DNA of 64,000 nt from Streptomyces sp. NBC_00224 (GCF_041435195.1 NZ_CP108106.1:1550001-1614000); one strand, 5' to 3'. Positions 42,119 through 50,770 are shown, counted from the stretch's first letter. Notes: a model not told the origin generated them from the sequence alone. Numbers and translations are program-made.

Positions 42119-42355
42119 ATGACCCAGCCCCCGTACCCGGATCCCAACCCGCCGACGCCGGGTCCCACCCCGGGCCCGACCCCGGGACGGCCCGATCCGG
42201 TGCCGCCGACGCCGGGGCCGACGCCCGGCCCGCCCGCACCCGGGCCCGGACCGCTGCCGGGGCCCCTGCCCGTACCGGAGCCGGATCCCGTGCCGAACCC
42301 GCCGGGGCCCGACCCCGTACCGGAACCGATGCCCTCGCCGGGTCCGCTGACCTGA
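42119..42355 (+). CDS. proline-rich repeat peptide
   Basis: 78 residues; ATG with a strong AGGAGG 5 nt upstream. The sequence is built of Pro-Gly-Pro, Pro-Asp-Pro and PTPGP units, for example PPTPGPTPGPTPGRPDPVPP, followed by similar repeats and the end PMPSPGPLT. Proline exceeds 40 percent; there is no cysteine, no aromatic after the first residues and no signal peptide. It probably adopts a polyproline/extended form. No family recognised; function unknown. The strong ribosome site and uninterrupted repeat frame argue for expression. Its stop is 20 bp from the convergent SDR stop. Confidence 0.55.
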   Translation: MTQPPYPDPNPPTPGPTPGPTPGRPDPVPPTPGPTPGPPAPGPGPLPGPLPVPEPDPVPNPPGPDPVPEPMPSPGPLT

Positions 42356-42374
42356 TGCCAGGGCGGCTCCCCGG

Positions 42375-43106
42375 CTACATCCCGCCCGCCACCCGCATGA
42401 CCGTCCCCGTCGCGTACGAGGCGTCGTCGGAGAGCAGCCACGCGACCGCTCCGGCGATCTCGTCCGGCCGCCCGGCCCGGCCCATCGGGATGGCGCCGGC
42501 GAGCTTCGCGGGGCGCTCGGGGTCCTCGTGGAAGCCGGTCCAGATGATGCCCGGCGCCACACAGTTGACCCGGATGCCGTCGGCCGCGACCTCCTTGGCG
42601 AGGCCGACCGTCATGCCGTCGACGGCCGCCTTGGTGGCGGCGTAGTGCACGTACTGCCCGGGGCTGCCCAGGGTGGCCGCGGCCGAGGAGATGTTGACTA
42701 TGGACCCGCCGCCCCGCGCCGCCATGTCGCGCACGGCCCGGCGGGCGCAGAGCAGATAGCCCAGCACATTGACGTCGATGGCCCGGCGCATCCCCTCCGC
42801 GTCGGCGTCGGCGAGACGGCCGTTGGGGCCGCTGACCCCCGCGTTGTTGACGAGCCCGGTGACCGGGCCGAGCGCGGCGGCGGCATCGAAGAGCCGGTCC
42901 ACGGAAGCCTCGTCCGCCGTGTCGACCGCCACCGCCAGGCTCTTGCGGCCCGCCGCGCGCACCTCCTCGGCGACGGCTTCGGCGGCCGCGGCGTCCGAGC
43001 GGTAGCCCACGACCACGTCGTGGCCGTCGGTGGCCAGCCGGGCGCAGACCGCGGCGCCGATACCGCGACTGCCGCCGGTGACGACGGTGACGAACTGCTG
43101 CTCCAC
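42375..43106 (-). CDS. short-chain dehydrogenase/reductase
   Basis: 243 residues from a GTG at 43106 with GGAGG 6 nt upstream. Classical SDR motifs: cofactor loop TGGSRGIG, DTADEAS, NNAGVSG, catalytic Ser in NISSAAATLG, and Y-x-x-x-K in YVHYAATKAA. C-terminal CVAPGIIWTGFHEDPERP and GTVMRVAGGM complete the fold. It is an NAD(P)-dependent alcohol/keto oxidoreductase, cytosolic; substrate unknown. FabG-like sugar or polyol dehydrogenases have the same outline. Confidence 0.92.
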   Translation of the reverse strand: MEQQFVTVVTGGSRGIGAAVCARLATDGHDVVVGYRSDAAAAEAVAEEVRAAGRKSLAVAVDTADEASVDRLFDAAAALGPVTGLVNNAGVSGPNGRLADADAEGMRRAIDVNVLGYLLCARRAVRDMAARGGGSIVNISSAAATLGSPGQYVHYAATKAAVDGMTVGLAKEVAADGIRVNCVAPGIIWTGFHEDPERPAKLAGAIPMGRAGRPDEIAGAVAWLLSDDASYATGTVMRVAGGM

Positions 43107-43351
43107 AACGAACCTCCGGCGCCGGGCGAGCGACCACTCCGAATGGAAGTGATCTTCCACCATCGTAGGTTCCGGCACTGACAACGCCCCGGGGGCCCTG
43201 TGTACGGACGACGGCGCACCCGTCCGAGCGAGTTGGCGGGAATCCGTTGGATACTGGCACTCCCGCCACTTCTCCGGCGCACGAGCACGCCATAACGTCG
43301 GCCGGGGCTCCCGTCCGGAAGCCCTCGCACCCGTACGAAAGTGCCCTGCTC

Positions 43352-43843
43352 GTGACGAAGTTCCTCCTCACCGTGCACATCCTGGCCGCGATCCTCGCCG
43401 TCGGACCGGTCACCGTGGCCGCCAGCATGTTCCCGCCCACCGCCCGGCGGGCACTGGCCGCACCCGACGACGCGCAGGCGCTGGCATCGGTGCGGCTGCT
43501 GTACCGGATCTGCCGGGTCTATGCCGCCGTGGGCGTCGCGGTACCCGTCTTCGGGTTCGCCACGGCGAGCAACATGCACATCCTCGGCGACACCTGGCTG
43601 ATCGTCTCGATCGTGCTGACGACCCTCGCGGCGGGCGCGCTGATCGCGCTCGTCCTGCCCCGCCAGGACGCGATACTCACCGAGCTCGACGCGGCCGCCA
43701 CCGGCGGGCACACCGGGCCGGTGACCGCCGTCGACGTGCGCGGGACCGCCCGACTGGCCATGTTCACGGGGGTGTTCAACCTCCTGTGGGCGGCGGTGAC
43801 CGTCCTCATGATCCTGCGGCCCGGCTCCACCACCGGAGGCTGA
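43352..43843 (+). CDS. DUF2269-type integral membrane protein
   Basis: 163 residues from the GTG at 43352; the exact start is uncertain because no good ribosome site is seen and the frame is open further upstream. Four hydrophobic helices are visible, beginning FLLTVHILAAILAVGPVTVA, followed by ICRVYAAVGVAVPVFGFATA, IVSIVLTTLAAGALIALVLP and FTGVFNLLWAAVTVLMIL. The pattern and length fit the DUF2269 family of small membrane proteins of unknown role. It is divergent from the SDR gene. Confidence 0.7.
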   Translation: MTKFLLTVHILAAILAVGPVTVAASMFPPTARRALAAPDDAQALASVRLLYRICRVYAAVGVAVPVFGFATASNMHILGDTWLIVSIVLTTLAAGALIALVLPRQDAILTELDAAATGGHTGPVTAVDVRGTARLAMFTGVFNLLWAAVTVLMILRPGSTTGG

Positions 43844-43859
43844 CGGCCGGCGGCCGCGA

Positions 43860-43871
43860 GGAAACGTTTCC
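43860..43871. promoter_or_regulatory. 12-bp perfect palindrome GGAAACGTTTCC
   Basis: Located in the short gap between the membrane protein and the F420-type reductase gene at 43956. The A-A-C-G-T-T centre resembles LacI-family operators. No LacI-type gene is in the window. Confidence 0.4.
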
Positions 43872-43955
43872 GGCCGCCCGGGTGCGCTCCGACGACTCGC
43901 CCCCGCCGAGTGGGGCAGGCTGGAAGGCGAATCACCCTCGGCAAGGGAGGACGCA

Positions 43956-44408
43956 GTGGCTCTGAAACCCGGAGACGGCGGCGCGGTGGAGATCAGCCCG
44001 ACCGGCTGGGTGGCCCAACAGGCCCAGCTGTACGAGGAGTCGGGCGGCACCGAGGGAACGACCCTGCGCGGCGCGCCCTGTCTGCTCCTGGACTACGTCG
44101 GCCGCCGCAGCGGCGCGGTGCGCCGCACCGTACTGATCTACGGGCGCGACGGCGACGACTACCTGATCGTGGCCTCCAAGGGCGGATCCGACGACCACCC
44201 GCTCTGGTACCTCAACCTCGTGGACGAGCCGGACGTCAGCATCCGGGTCGGCACCGAGCGGTTCCCGGCCCACGCCGAGACCCTCTCCCCGCAGGAGAAG
44301 GCCCGGGTGTGGCCGCACTTGGTGGAGGTGTTCCCGCCGTACGCGGAGTACCAGGCGAAGACCGAGCGGGACATTCCCGTCGTACGGCTGCGGCACACCG
44401 ACCGCTGA
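43956..44408 (+). CDS. deazaflavin (F420)-dependent nitroreductase-family protein
   Basis: 150 residues from GTG with GGGAGGAC upstream. The Ddn-type split-barrel pattern is present: LLLDYVGRRSGAVRRTVLIY, DDYLIVASKGGSDDHPLWYL, NLVDEPDVSIRVG and ARVWPHLVEVFPPYAEYQAK. The SKGG and HPxWYLNL motifs are those of F420H2-binding Ddn/Rv-type proteins. It is expected to reduce quinones or nitroaromatics using F420H2 in the cytosol. The gene converges on the ferredoxin gene; the hairpin at 44423-44457 separates them. Confidence 0.9.
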   Translation: MALKPGDGGAVEISPTGWVAQQAQLYEESGGTEGTTLRGAPCLLLDYVGRRSGAVRRTVLIYGRDGDDYLIVASKGGSDDHPLWYLNLVDEPDVSIRVGTERFPAHAETLSPQEKARVWPHLVEVFPPYAEYQAKTERDIPVVRLRHTDR

Positions 44409-44422
44409 CGGCCGCGCCGATC

Positions 44423-44457
44423 GGTGGTACGGCACGGGGGATCCGTGCCGTACCACC
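44423..44457. terminator. bidirectional hairpin
   Basis: Perfect 15-bp stem, GGTGGTACGGCACGG at 44423-44437 with 44443-44457, 5-nt loop, between the F420-type reductase (stop 44408) and the ferredoxin (stop 44467). Confidence 0.85.
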
Positions 44458-44466
44458 TGCGCGGCG

Positions 44467-44658
44467 TCAGTCCTCCACCGAGATGGCCTGCACCGGGCAG
44501 GCGCGGGCCGCCTCGCGAACCATGGGGTCTCCCCCGCCGTCCGCGCGCCCCGGCAGCAACTCGCTGAAGCCGTCGTCGTCCTGGGTGAACACACCCGGCG
44601 CCGTCAGGGCGCACTGCCCCGAGCCGATACAGACGTCACCATTGATGCTGATCTTCAT
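44467..44658 (-). CDS. 3Fe-4S ferredoxin, P450 partner
   Basis: 63 residues. The cluster ligands are C10-x5-C16 in VCIGSGQCALTAP and the distant Cys in RACPVQAISVED; the third position of a 4Fe-4S motif is Ala, as in 3Fe-4S ferredoxins that serve actinobacterial P450s. It begins 12 bp after the P450 stop codon and should carry electrons from a reductase to that enzyme. No ferredoxin reductase is adjacent. Confidence 0.92.
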   Translation of the reverse strand: MKISINGDVCIGSGQCALTAPGVFTQDDDGFSELLPGRADGGGDPMVREAARACPVQAISVED

Positions 44659-44670
44659 GAGCCCACTCCA

Positions 44671-45858
44671 CTACCAAGTGACGGGGAGTTCCAGCATTCC
44701 CTGGAGGGTGTCGCCCGGTTTGAACGGAATCCGGTCGGCGGGCGCCGCGAGCCGCAGCCCCGGCAGCCGCGCGATGAGGCCGCCCAGGGCGATCTCCATC
44801 TCGGCCCGCGCCAGGTTCTGCCCCAGGCACTGGTGGATGCCGAACCCGAAACCCACGTGGTGGCGGGCCGATCGGCGCCAGTCGAGCGCGTCGGCGTCCG
44901 GGTAGACCGAGCCGTCCCGGTTGATCAGGGAGGTGGAGAGCACGACACCCTCCTCGGCGCGGATCACGGTCCCGGCCACCTCGATGTCCTCGGTGGCCAC
45001 CCGCAGAATGCCGTCGGCGATGGAGAGGAACCGCATCAGCTCCTCGACCGCCACCGGCATCAGCGACACGTCCGCCCGCAGCTCCGCGAGCCGCTCGGGG
45101 TGCTCCAGGAGCGTGAAGGTGCCGAGCGACAGCATGTTCGCGGTGGTCTCGTGCCCGGCGACGAGCAGCAGCACCGCCATCCTGACCAGCTGAGCCCGAT
45201 CCATGCCGCCGGTGTGCAGCTGGTCCTCGATGAGCTCGTCGAGCAGCCCGTCACCCGGCTCGCGGACCTTGTGGTCGATCAACTTGCCGAGATAGCCGTC
45301 GAGTTGGTCGCGGGCGTCCTGGGTGTCGGACGGAGCCGGCCCGCGCAGCAGCCGCCGGGACTGCTCCTCGAAGAAGTCGTGGTCGTCGTAGGGGATGCCG
45401 AGCAGCGCGCAGATCACCATGGACGGCACCGGTAGCGCGAACGCGGAGACCAGGTCGACCGGCGGCCCCTTCTCGACCATGGCGTCGAGCAGGCCGTCCA
45501 CGGTCCGGCTGATCATCGGCCGCAGGGCGGCGGTGCGCTTGAGGGTGAAGCCGGGGATGACCTTGCGGCGCTGGGTGTTGTGCTCGGGGTCGTCCACGCC
45601 GAGGAGTTCGGTGCGGCGTTCGTTCAGCGCCGCGAACCGCTCGGTGGTCGTCGGGAAGGCCGGGTGGAGCCGGTCGGAGGAGAGCCGCGGGTCGACGAGC
45701 AGCGCCCGCGCCTCGGCGTGGCCGGTCACGAACCACGCGGTGCGGCCGTCGAAGAGCGTCACGCGCGACAGCGGGCTCGCTTCCCGCAGCGGCTCGTACG
45801 CGGTGGGCGGCTGATAGGGGCAGGTGCGGTCCTGGGGGAAGGAGACAGATTCGGTCAT
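44671..45858 (-). CDS. cytochrome P450, CYP105-like
   Basis: 395 residues from the ATG at 45858. All P450 signatures are present: I-helix AGHETTAN (oxygen-activating Thr), ExxR in EELMRFLS, and the haem loop GFGFGIHQCLGQNLAR with the axial cysteine. The N-terminal FPQDRTCPYQPP segment and the co-encoded 3Fe-4S ferredoxin are typical of the Streptomyces CYP105 family, which hydroxylates many xenobiotics and natural products. Soluble enzyme; substrate unknown. It is divergent from the TenA-like gene at 46063; a short palindrome (45924-45937) lies in the shared promoter region. Confidence 0.93.
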   Translation of the reverse strand: MTESVSFPQDRTCPYQPPTAYEPLREASPLSRVTLFDGRTAWFVTGHAEARALLVDPRLSSDRLHPAFPTTTERFAALNERRTELLGVDDPEHNTQRRKVIPGFTLKRTAALRPMISRTVDGLLDAMVEKGPPVDLVSAFALPVPSMVICALLGIPYDDHDFFEEQSRRLLRGPAPSDTQDARDQLDGYLGKLIDHKVREPGDGLLDELIEDQLHTGGMDRAQLVRMAVLLLVAGHETTANMLSLGTFTLLEHPERLAELRADVSLMPVAVEELMRFLSIADGILRVATEDIEVAGTVIRAEEGVVLSTSLINRDGSVYPDADALDWRRSARHHVGFGFGIHQCLGQNLARAEMEIALGGLIARLPGLRLAAPADRIPFKPGDTLQGMLELPVTW

Positions 45859-45923
45859 GGGTGAACCTCGCAAGCGAAGAGTCCGTCTTGCCGATCTCCA
45901 TTACATGCCCAAGGCAGCTAAGT

Positions 45924-45937
45924 ACTCTACGCAGAGT
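45924..45937. promoter_or_regulatory. palindromic operator candidate ACTCTACGCAGAGT
   Basis: 5-bp arms with a 4-nt spacer in the 204-bp gap between the divergent P450 and TenA-like genes. A site of this form is compatible with PadR- or TetR-type regulators; none is encoded next to it. Confidence 0.4.
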
Positions 45938-46062
45938 TCGGCCGAATCACCCGTGCGGGACGATCCAGCTGATTTCTGCCGCAATGGGCCGACTCGCCCC
46001 GTGTGCGCATGAGAGCCTGGGGCCCCAGCACCACGAGCGCGCAGGCGGAAGAGGGGTCCCGC

Positions 46063-46725
46063 ATGGCAGTCACGGCCCGGGAACTGGTGGAGAGGGTCAC
46101 GGCGGAGCTGGCTCCCGCGAAGGACGCCAACCGGCTGGTGCCGCGGATCGCGAACGGCTCGGCCACCCTGCCCTCGCTGGCCGCGCTGGCGCTGGAGCAG
46201 CACCACGTCATCGGCTCCGATCTGCGCGCCTTCGCCTTCCTCGCCGACCGGTCGGCGGGAGCGGGCAACTCCGCCTGCGCGGAGTTCTTCACCTCGCTCG
46301 CGACCGGCGAGAGACTCGCCCAGGAGCGGCTCGGCGCATACGGGGCCGCCTGCGGGCTCGACGCGGGCGACATCGAGCGGTACGAGCCGCTGGCCGGCTG
46401 CCAGACGTATCCGGCCCATGTGGCGTGGCTGGCACTGAACGGCGAGCCGCCCCTGGTGGCGCTCGCGCTCACCGCCAACTTCGCGGCGTGGGGCGGCTAT
46501 TGCGCCACCGTGGCCGAAGCACTGCGCGGCCGCTACGGATTCTCCGACGAGGCGTGCGGCTTCTTCGACTTCTTCGCCGAGCCCTCGCCCGACCTGGAGC
46601 GCCAGGCCCTCGCGGCCGTCGCCTCGGGCGTCCACTCCGACGCCGAGACCGCCCTGGCCCGCCGCTACGGCAGGCTGCTGCAGACGTACGAGGCGATGTT
46701 CTGGAACACGCTCGCCGACCGGTGA
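46063..46725 (+). CDS. TenA/PqqC-like protein (haem-oxygenase fold)
   Basis: 220 residues from the ATG at 46063 (AGAGGGG upstream). The helical pattern with LVERVTAELAPAKDANRLVP, LALEQHHVIGSDLRAFAFLA, ERYEPLAGCQTYPAHVAWLA and FAAWGGYCATVAEALRGRYG resembles TenA-like thiaminase or PqqC-type four-helix proteins. A metal or substrate His pair (QHH) is present. The reaction is unknown; thiamin salvage is only one possibility. In some genomes such proteins are labelled regulators, but no DNA-binding motif is visible. Confidence 0.65.
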   Translation: MAVTARELVERVTAELAPAKDANRLVPRIANGSATLPSLAALALEQHHVIGSDLRAFAFLADRSAGAGNSACAEFFTSLATGERLAQERLGAYGAACGLDAGDIERYEPLAGCQTYPAHVAWLALNGEPPLVALALTANFAAWGGYCATVAEALRGRYGFSDEACGFFDFFAEPSPDLERQALAAVASGVHSDAETALARRYGRLLQTYEAMFWNTLADR

Positions 46726-46840
46726 CCGGGTGGCCGGTGGCACCAGTGCCACCGCCGATCCGGGTACCAGCGGGATCGATCGGGCCCTGCCCGCGGCAGG
46801 AGGATCGCAGACGACCGATCCACCCCGACGGGGAGTACCC

Positions 46841-48397
46841 ATGAGCACGTTGAGCACGTTCCGGAACGCGGCCCGGTGGTCGAACGCGACACGCTGGTCG
46901 GTCGCCGCCGCGGCCGGACTCCTCGTGGCCGCCACGCTGCCGGCCGCCACGGCCCACGCCTCCACCGCACCTCCGGCAGGCGCCGCCCGCGTGCCCGACC
47001 GCTATCTGCGGCAGCACCTCGACTGGCGGCCCTGCGACTCGGGCGCGCTGGAGTGCGCGGCCATGGCGGTCCCGCGCGACTGGCGCCACCCCGGCGCGGG
47101 CCCGGACCTCACCGTCGCGGTCTCCCGTCACCGCGCGACCGGTCCCGGGGCGCGCAAGGGCGTCCTGATGATGGCGGCGGGCGGTCCGGGCGCCTCGGGT
47201 CTCACCCGGCCCACCGGCTTGGCCGAGGGCGCGCCGAAGCTGGCGGCCGCGTACGACATCGTCGGGTTCGACCAGCGCGGCGTCGGCAGCAGTACCCGCG
47301 TGGTCTGCTCGGGCCAGCCCACCGTGGACTCCTTCTTCGACAGCGGCGACCTGCGCGACCGCACCTCCCCGGCGATCCGCCAGACCTTCGCCCGGGCCCG
47401 CGCGTTCGTACGGGACTGTGAGCGCAACTCCGGCGAGCTGCTGCCGTACATCACCACCGACCAGGCCGTCCACGACATGGACCTGTACCGCGCGCTGCTC
47501 GGCGTGGACAGGATCTCGTACTACGGGCCGTCCTACGCCACCTTCCTCGGCGCGTACTACGCGACGGAGTTCCCCGGCCGGGTCGAGCGGATGGTCCTGG
47601 ACAGCAACGTCGACTTCAGCGGCTCCTGGCAGTCGTTCATGACGGGGCAGCCGCTCGGCTTCCAGCGCCGGTTCGAGCAGGACTTCCTGCCGTGGCTGGC
47701 CAAGAACGACACCGTCTACCACCAGGGCCGCACCCCGGCCGAGGCCAAGGCGAGCTACGAACGGCTGCGCCGGGCCCTGCACGAGCACCCACTGGAGCTG
47801 GAGGGCACCAGCGTCACCGCCAACAGCCTCGACGTCGCCGCGACCGACGCGATGTACAACACGGGGCGCTTCGGCGGGTTCGCCTCGGCGCTCGGTGTCC
47901 TGGAACACCCCGACACGGCCGCACCCGCCGACCGCAAGGCCCTCGCCCGGCGCCTCCAGCACGCCATGGGCGCGGACTTCTTCGCCGACTTCTTCGCCGT
48001 GACCTGCGCCGACACTCCGTGGAACCGGGACAGCGGCCACTGGGTCCGCGAGAGCGCCGAGGCCACCCGCGCCTACCCGCTGGCGGGCGCCCGGGAGTTG
48101 ACGTTCGCGTCGATCTGCGCCTCCTGGCCGCGCTCGAAGGCGCCGCACATCGAGGTCACCGGCAAGGGCCTGCCGCCCGTCCTGATGCTCAACTCCGTAC
48201 ACGACCCGGCCACCCACTACGAGGGCGCCCTGCGCGCCCACCGCGCCCTGCCCACCTCGCGTCTGGTGACGGTGACCGGCGGCGGCGACCACGGCCAGTA
48301 CCTGAACGACAACGCGTGCGTGGACGGGCTCGTCGAGGGCTATCTCCTCGACGACCGGATCCCGGCGGGCGACACCAGCTGCCCGGCGCGCCCCTGA
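46841..48397 (+). CDS. secreted alpha/beta-hydrolase peptidase (SlpD/E, tripeptidyl aminopeptidase type)
   Basis: 518 residues. A signal peptide covers residues 1-45 (AAAGLLVAATLPAATAHAS). The hydrolase body follows: VLMMAAGGPGASG (oxyanion region), VGFDQRGVGSST, nucleophile region YYGPSYATFLGAYYATEFPG, and the C-terminal TAP-like domain with VLMLNSVHDPATHYEGAL (Asp) and GGGDHGQY (His). This order is that of Streptomyces tripeptidyl aminopeptidases and related secreted proteases. The nucleophile elbow reads G-P-S-Y-A rather than the usual G-x-S-x-G, so the last glycine is replaced by alanine. It is exported and probably trims peptides. Confidence 0.88.
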   Translation: MSTLSTFRNAARWSNATRWSVAAAAGLLVAATLPAATAHASTAPPAGAARVPDRYLRQHLDWRPCDSGALECAAMAVPRDWRHPGAGPDLTVAVSRHRATGPGARKGVLMMAAGGPGASGLTRPTGLAEGAPKLAAAYDIVGFDQRGVGSSTRVVCSGQPTVDSFFDSGDLRDRTSPAIRQTFARARAFVRDCERNSGELLPYITTDQAVHDMDLYRALLGVDRISYYGPSYATFLGAYYATEFPGRVERMVLDSNVDFSGSWQSFMTGQPLGFQRRFEQDFLPWLAKNDTVYHQGRTPAEAKASYERLRRALHEHPLELEGTSVTANSLDVAATDAMYNTGRFGGFASALGVLEHPDTAAPADRKALARRLQHAMGADFFADFFAVTCADTPWNRDSGHWVRESAEATRAYPLAGARELTFASICASWPRSKAPHIEVTGKGLPPVLMLNSVHDPATHYEGALRAHRALPTSRLVTVTGGGDHGQYLNDNACVDGLVEGYLLDDRIPAGDTSCPARP

Positions 48398-48527
48398 CGG
48401 GCGACGGCGGGCGTGACAGGTTGACGCACGCATCTGGCCATCACCGGCCCCAGGGCCCACCATGCTCCCAACTACCCGGTCGTAACCACCGTGATCCGCA
48501 CCGCCGTCGCGGAGTGAGGGGGACATC

Positions 48528-49226
48528 GTGCTGTCCATGCGCCTGCGCCGAAGTGCAGTGTCACTGGTGGTGACGTTCGCGGCCGCTGCCGCCGGGCCGG
48601 GGCTCGCCCCCGGACCGGCGGCGGCCGCCCCCGCCCACACCCCGGTGATCTTCGTGCACGGCTACAACGCCGACCCCGGGGTCTGGGGCGGGATGCGCGA
48701 CGACTTCAAGGCGTCCGGGTACACCGACGACGAGCTGTTCTCCTGGGGCTACGACACGAGCCAGTCCGTCAACGAGGTGCTGTCCGGCCGGTTCGCCGCC
48801 TATGTGGACCAGGTCCGCGCCCGGACCGGCGCGGCCAAGGTGGACGTCGTGGCGCACTCCTTCGGGAGCCTGGTGACGCGCTGGTACGTCAAGTTCGGCG
48901 GCGGCACCGCCGCCGTCGGCCACTGGGTCTCGCTCGCCGGGCCCAACCACGGCACGTCCACCGCCTGGGCCTGCGCACTGTGGTCCCAGGCCTGCCGCGA
49001 CATGACCCCGGGCTCGTACGTACAGAAGCACTTGGCCGAGGGCGACGAGACGCCCGGCGCCGTCCCGTACGCGACCTGGTGGTCGAACTGCGACGAGGTG
49101 ATCAACCCGGACAGCAGCGTGCCGCTGACCGGCGCGGTCAACAACCCGGCGGGCTGTCTCAAGCACAACGACCTGCTCGGCGACGACGCCGTCTCGCAGG
49201 GCGTGCGCGCCTTCCTCGCCCGCTGA
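48528..49226 (+). CDS. secreted lipase/esterase
   Basis: 232 residues from a GTG with GAGGGGG upstream. The signal peptide runs to about residue 35 (ALAPGPAAAAP). The lipase class 2/triacylglycerol lipase fold shows HTPVIFVHGYNADPGVWGG, nucleophile elbow VAHSFGSLVTRWYVKF, SLAGPNHGTSTA, and NPDSSVPLTGAVN with C-terminal KHNDLLGD. Five cysteines in the second half suggest disulfides. It hydrolyses acyl esters outside the cell. It lies after the peptidase and before the histidine phosphatase, all in one direction but with gaps over 120 bp. Confidence 0.9.
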   Translation: MLSMRLRRSAVSLVVTFAAAAAGPGLAPGPAAAAPAHTPVIFVHGYNADPGVWGGMRDDFKASGYTDDELFSWGYDTSQSVNEVLSGRFAAYVDQVRARTGAAKVDVVAHSFGSLVTRWYVKFGGGTAAVGHWVSLAGPNHGTSTAWACALWSQACRDMTPGSYVQKHLAEGDETPGAVPYATWWSNCDEVINPDSSVPLTGAVNNPAGCLKHNDLLGDDAVSQGVRAFLAR

Positions 49227-49353
49227 GCCCGCTGAGCGTGACCTCCGCCACCGGCCCCACCTGCCGGAATGCCACCGCTCGCGGCTTGGTTGTGCCGTAC
49301 ACGGTCCGGCGGGACGAGCCCGGCGGGCCGGTCGCGGAGAACGGGAACCATCC

Positions 49354-49983
49354 ATGGGCGAGTTGATCCTGATACGGCACGGCGAGACGCCGTGGACCCT
49401 GACCGGGCAGCACACCAGCCACACCGACCTGCCGCTGACCGAACACGGCGAGGCCCAGGCCCGCGCGGTGGCGCCGCTGCTGGCCGGGCGCCGGATCGGG
49501 CTCACCCTGGTCAGCCCGACGGCCCGGGCCCGGCGCACCGCCGAACTCGCCGGACTCACCGCCCCGAAGGTGCGGCCCGATCTGAGCGAATGGGACTACG
49601 GCGGGTACGAGGGCGTCACCACCCCCGAGATCCAGCGCGACCGCCCCGACTGGAACCTGTGGACGGACGGGGTCGCCGCCGGGCCCGCCGCGCACCCGGG
49701 CGAGAGCGCCGAGCAGGTCGGCGAGCGGGCCGACCGGGTGCTCGCGGAGGCACGGGCCGCACTCGCGTCGCCGGAGGATGCTGACAGCGACGTCGCCCTC
49801 GTCGCCCATTCGCACTTCCTGCGCGTTCTGACGGCCCGCTACCTCGGGCTGCCCGCCTCGGCCGGGTCGCTGTTCCTGCTCGGCACCGGGGCCGTGTCGC
49901 GGCTGGGGACCGAGCACGACCGGCCGGTGATCACGGCGTGGAACACGACGCTTCCGCGGAGCGTGCCCGCGCCCGTGGGATGA
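49354..49983 (+). CDS. histidine phosphatase (phosphoglycerate-mutase-like)
   Basis: 209 residues. The RHG motif is LILIRHGETPWTLTGQHTSH (phospho-accepting His). The second conserved block ALVAHSHFLRVLTARYLGLP provides the catalytic His, and SEWDYGGYEGVTTPEI the acid region. Family members remove phosphates from sugars, nucleotides or proteins; the exact substrate is unknown. Its end overlaps the convergent ATP-grasp gene by 53 bp, so both use antisense 3' ends. Confidence 0.92.
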   Translation: MGELILIRHGETPWTLTGQHTSHTDLPLTEHGEAQARAVAPLLAGRRIGLTLVSPTARARRTAELAGLTAPKVRPDLSEWDYGGYEGVTTPEIQRDRPDWNLWTDGVAAGPAAHPGESAEQVGERADRVLAEARAALASPEDADSDVALVAHSHFLRVLTARYLGLPASAGSLFLLGTGAVSRLGTEHDRPVITAWNTTLPRSVPAPVG

Positions 49984-50770
49984 GGCGGCCGCCGCCTGCC
50001 GCCAGGGCGAGCTCCGCGAGCGCCTCGGGGGCGCCCCGCTGACCCCGTATCCCGGGAAAGGCGTTGGCGTCCACGACCAGCGGGCTCCCACCGCCCGCGT
50101 CGATGAGGTCCACCCCGTACACGTCCAGGTCGAAGACCTCCCCCACCCGGAGCGCCAGCTCGGCCCAGCCGGGCGGCAACGCGTCGAGGGAGAGCGAGCG
50201 GGTGGGGCCGCGGCCCCCGGGCGCGAGCTCGGAGCGGCGCAGGGCGGCGAAGACCCGGTCGCCGATCACCCACAGCTTGTGGTCCCAGCCGCTGTTGGCG
50301 GTGAACTCCTGCACCACCACCGGCTCCCGCGCCCACGCCCCGGCCAGCGCCCGCAGCCCCGCGGCGTCGTCGGCCCGGGCGACCAGGTCGTGGCGGCGGC
50401 TGTGACGGCTCTTCACCACCAGCGGATACGCGAGGTCCGGGTCGTCCGGCAGCGGGGCGAGCGCGGCGAAGGTGCGGGTGGCCGCGAACGGCAGCCCGGC
50501 CCGGTCGGCCAGCTCCGCCATCGCCGTGCGGTCCTGGCAGAGGGCCGTCGCGGACGCCGAGTTCAGCACCGCGGCGCCCCGCAGCTCCAGCTCCCGGGCG
50601 AGCGCGAGGGCGCGGGGCGTACGGGACTTGAGCAGGTAGACGTCGGCGACGCGGTCCGGGGGCGCCGAAGCCGGGTCCACCGCCTCCACCGTGTGCTCGC
50701 GGCCGAGCAGGGCGGTGGTGGCGGCGAGGAGCGGATGGCCGGGCTCCGGGGTGATCAGCCCGATCCTCAT
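49931..50770 (-). CDS. ATP-grasp ligase (RimK-like), second of a pair
   Basis: 279 residues from ATG at 50770, overlapping the upstream gene's TGA (ATGA). The RimK-type ATP-grasp fold is visible: MRIGLITPEPGHPLLAATTA, a pre-ATP-grasp region, LAYPLVVKSRHSRRHDLVAR (ATP-binding Lys), VVVQEFTANSGWDHKLWVIG, RRSELAPG and the Mg-binding DVYGVDLIDAGGGSPLVVDA-N-AF. Such enzymes activate a carboxylate as acyl phosphate and join it to an amine, often amino acids or peptides. Substrate unknown. It pairs with a homologous ligase upstream; the two probably form one pathway or complex. Confidence 0.88.
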   Translation of the reverse strand: MRIGLITPEPGHPLLAATTALLGREHTVEAVDPASAPPDRVADVYLLKSRTPRALALARELELRGAAVLNSASATALCQDRTAMAELADRAGLPFAATRTFAALAPLPDDPDLAYPLVVKSRHSRRHDLVARADDAAGLRALAGAWAREPVVVQEFTANSGWDHKLWVIGDRVFAALRRSELAPGGRGPTRSLSLDALPPGWAELALRVGEVFDLDVYGVDLIDAGGGSPLVVDANAFPGIRGQRGAPEALAELALAAGGGRLIPRARARSAEASCSTP

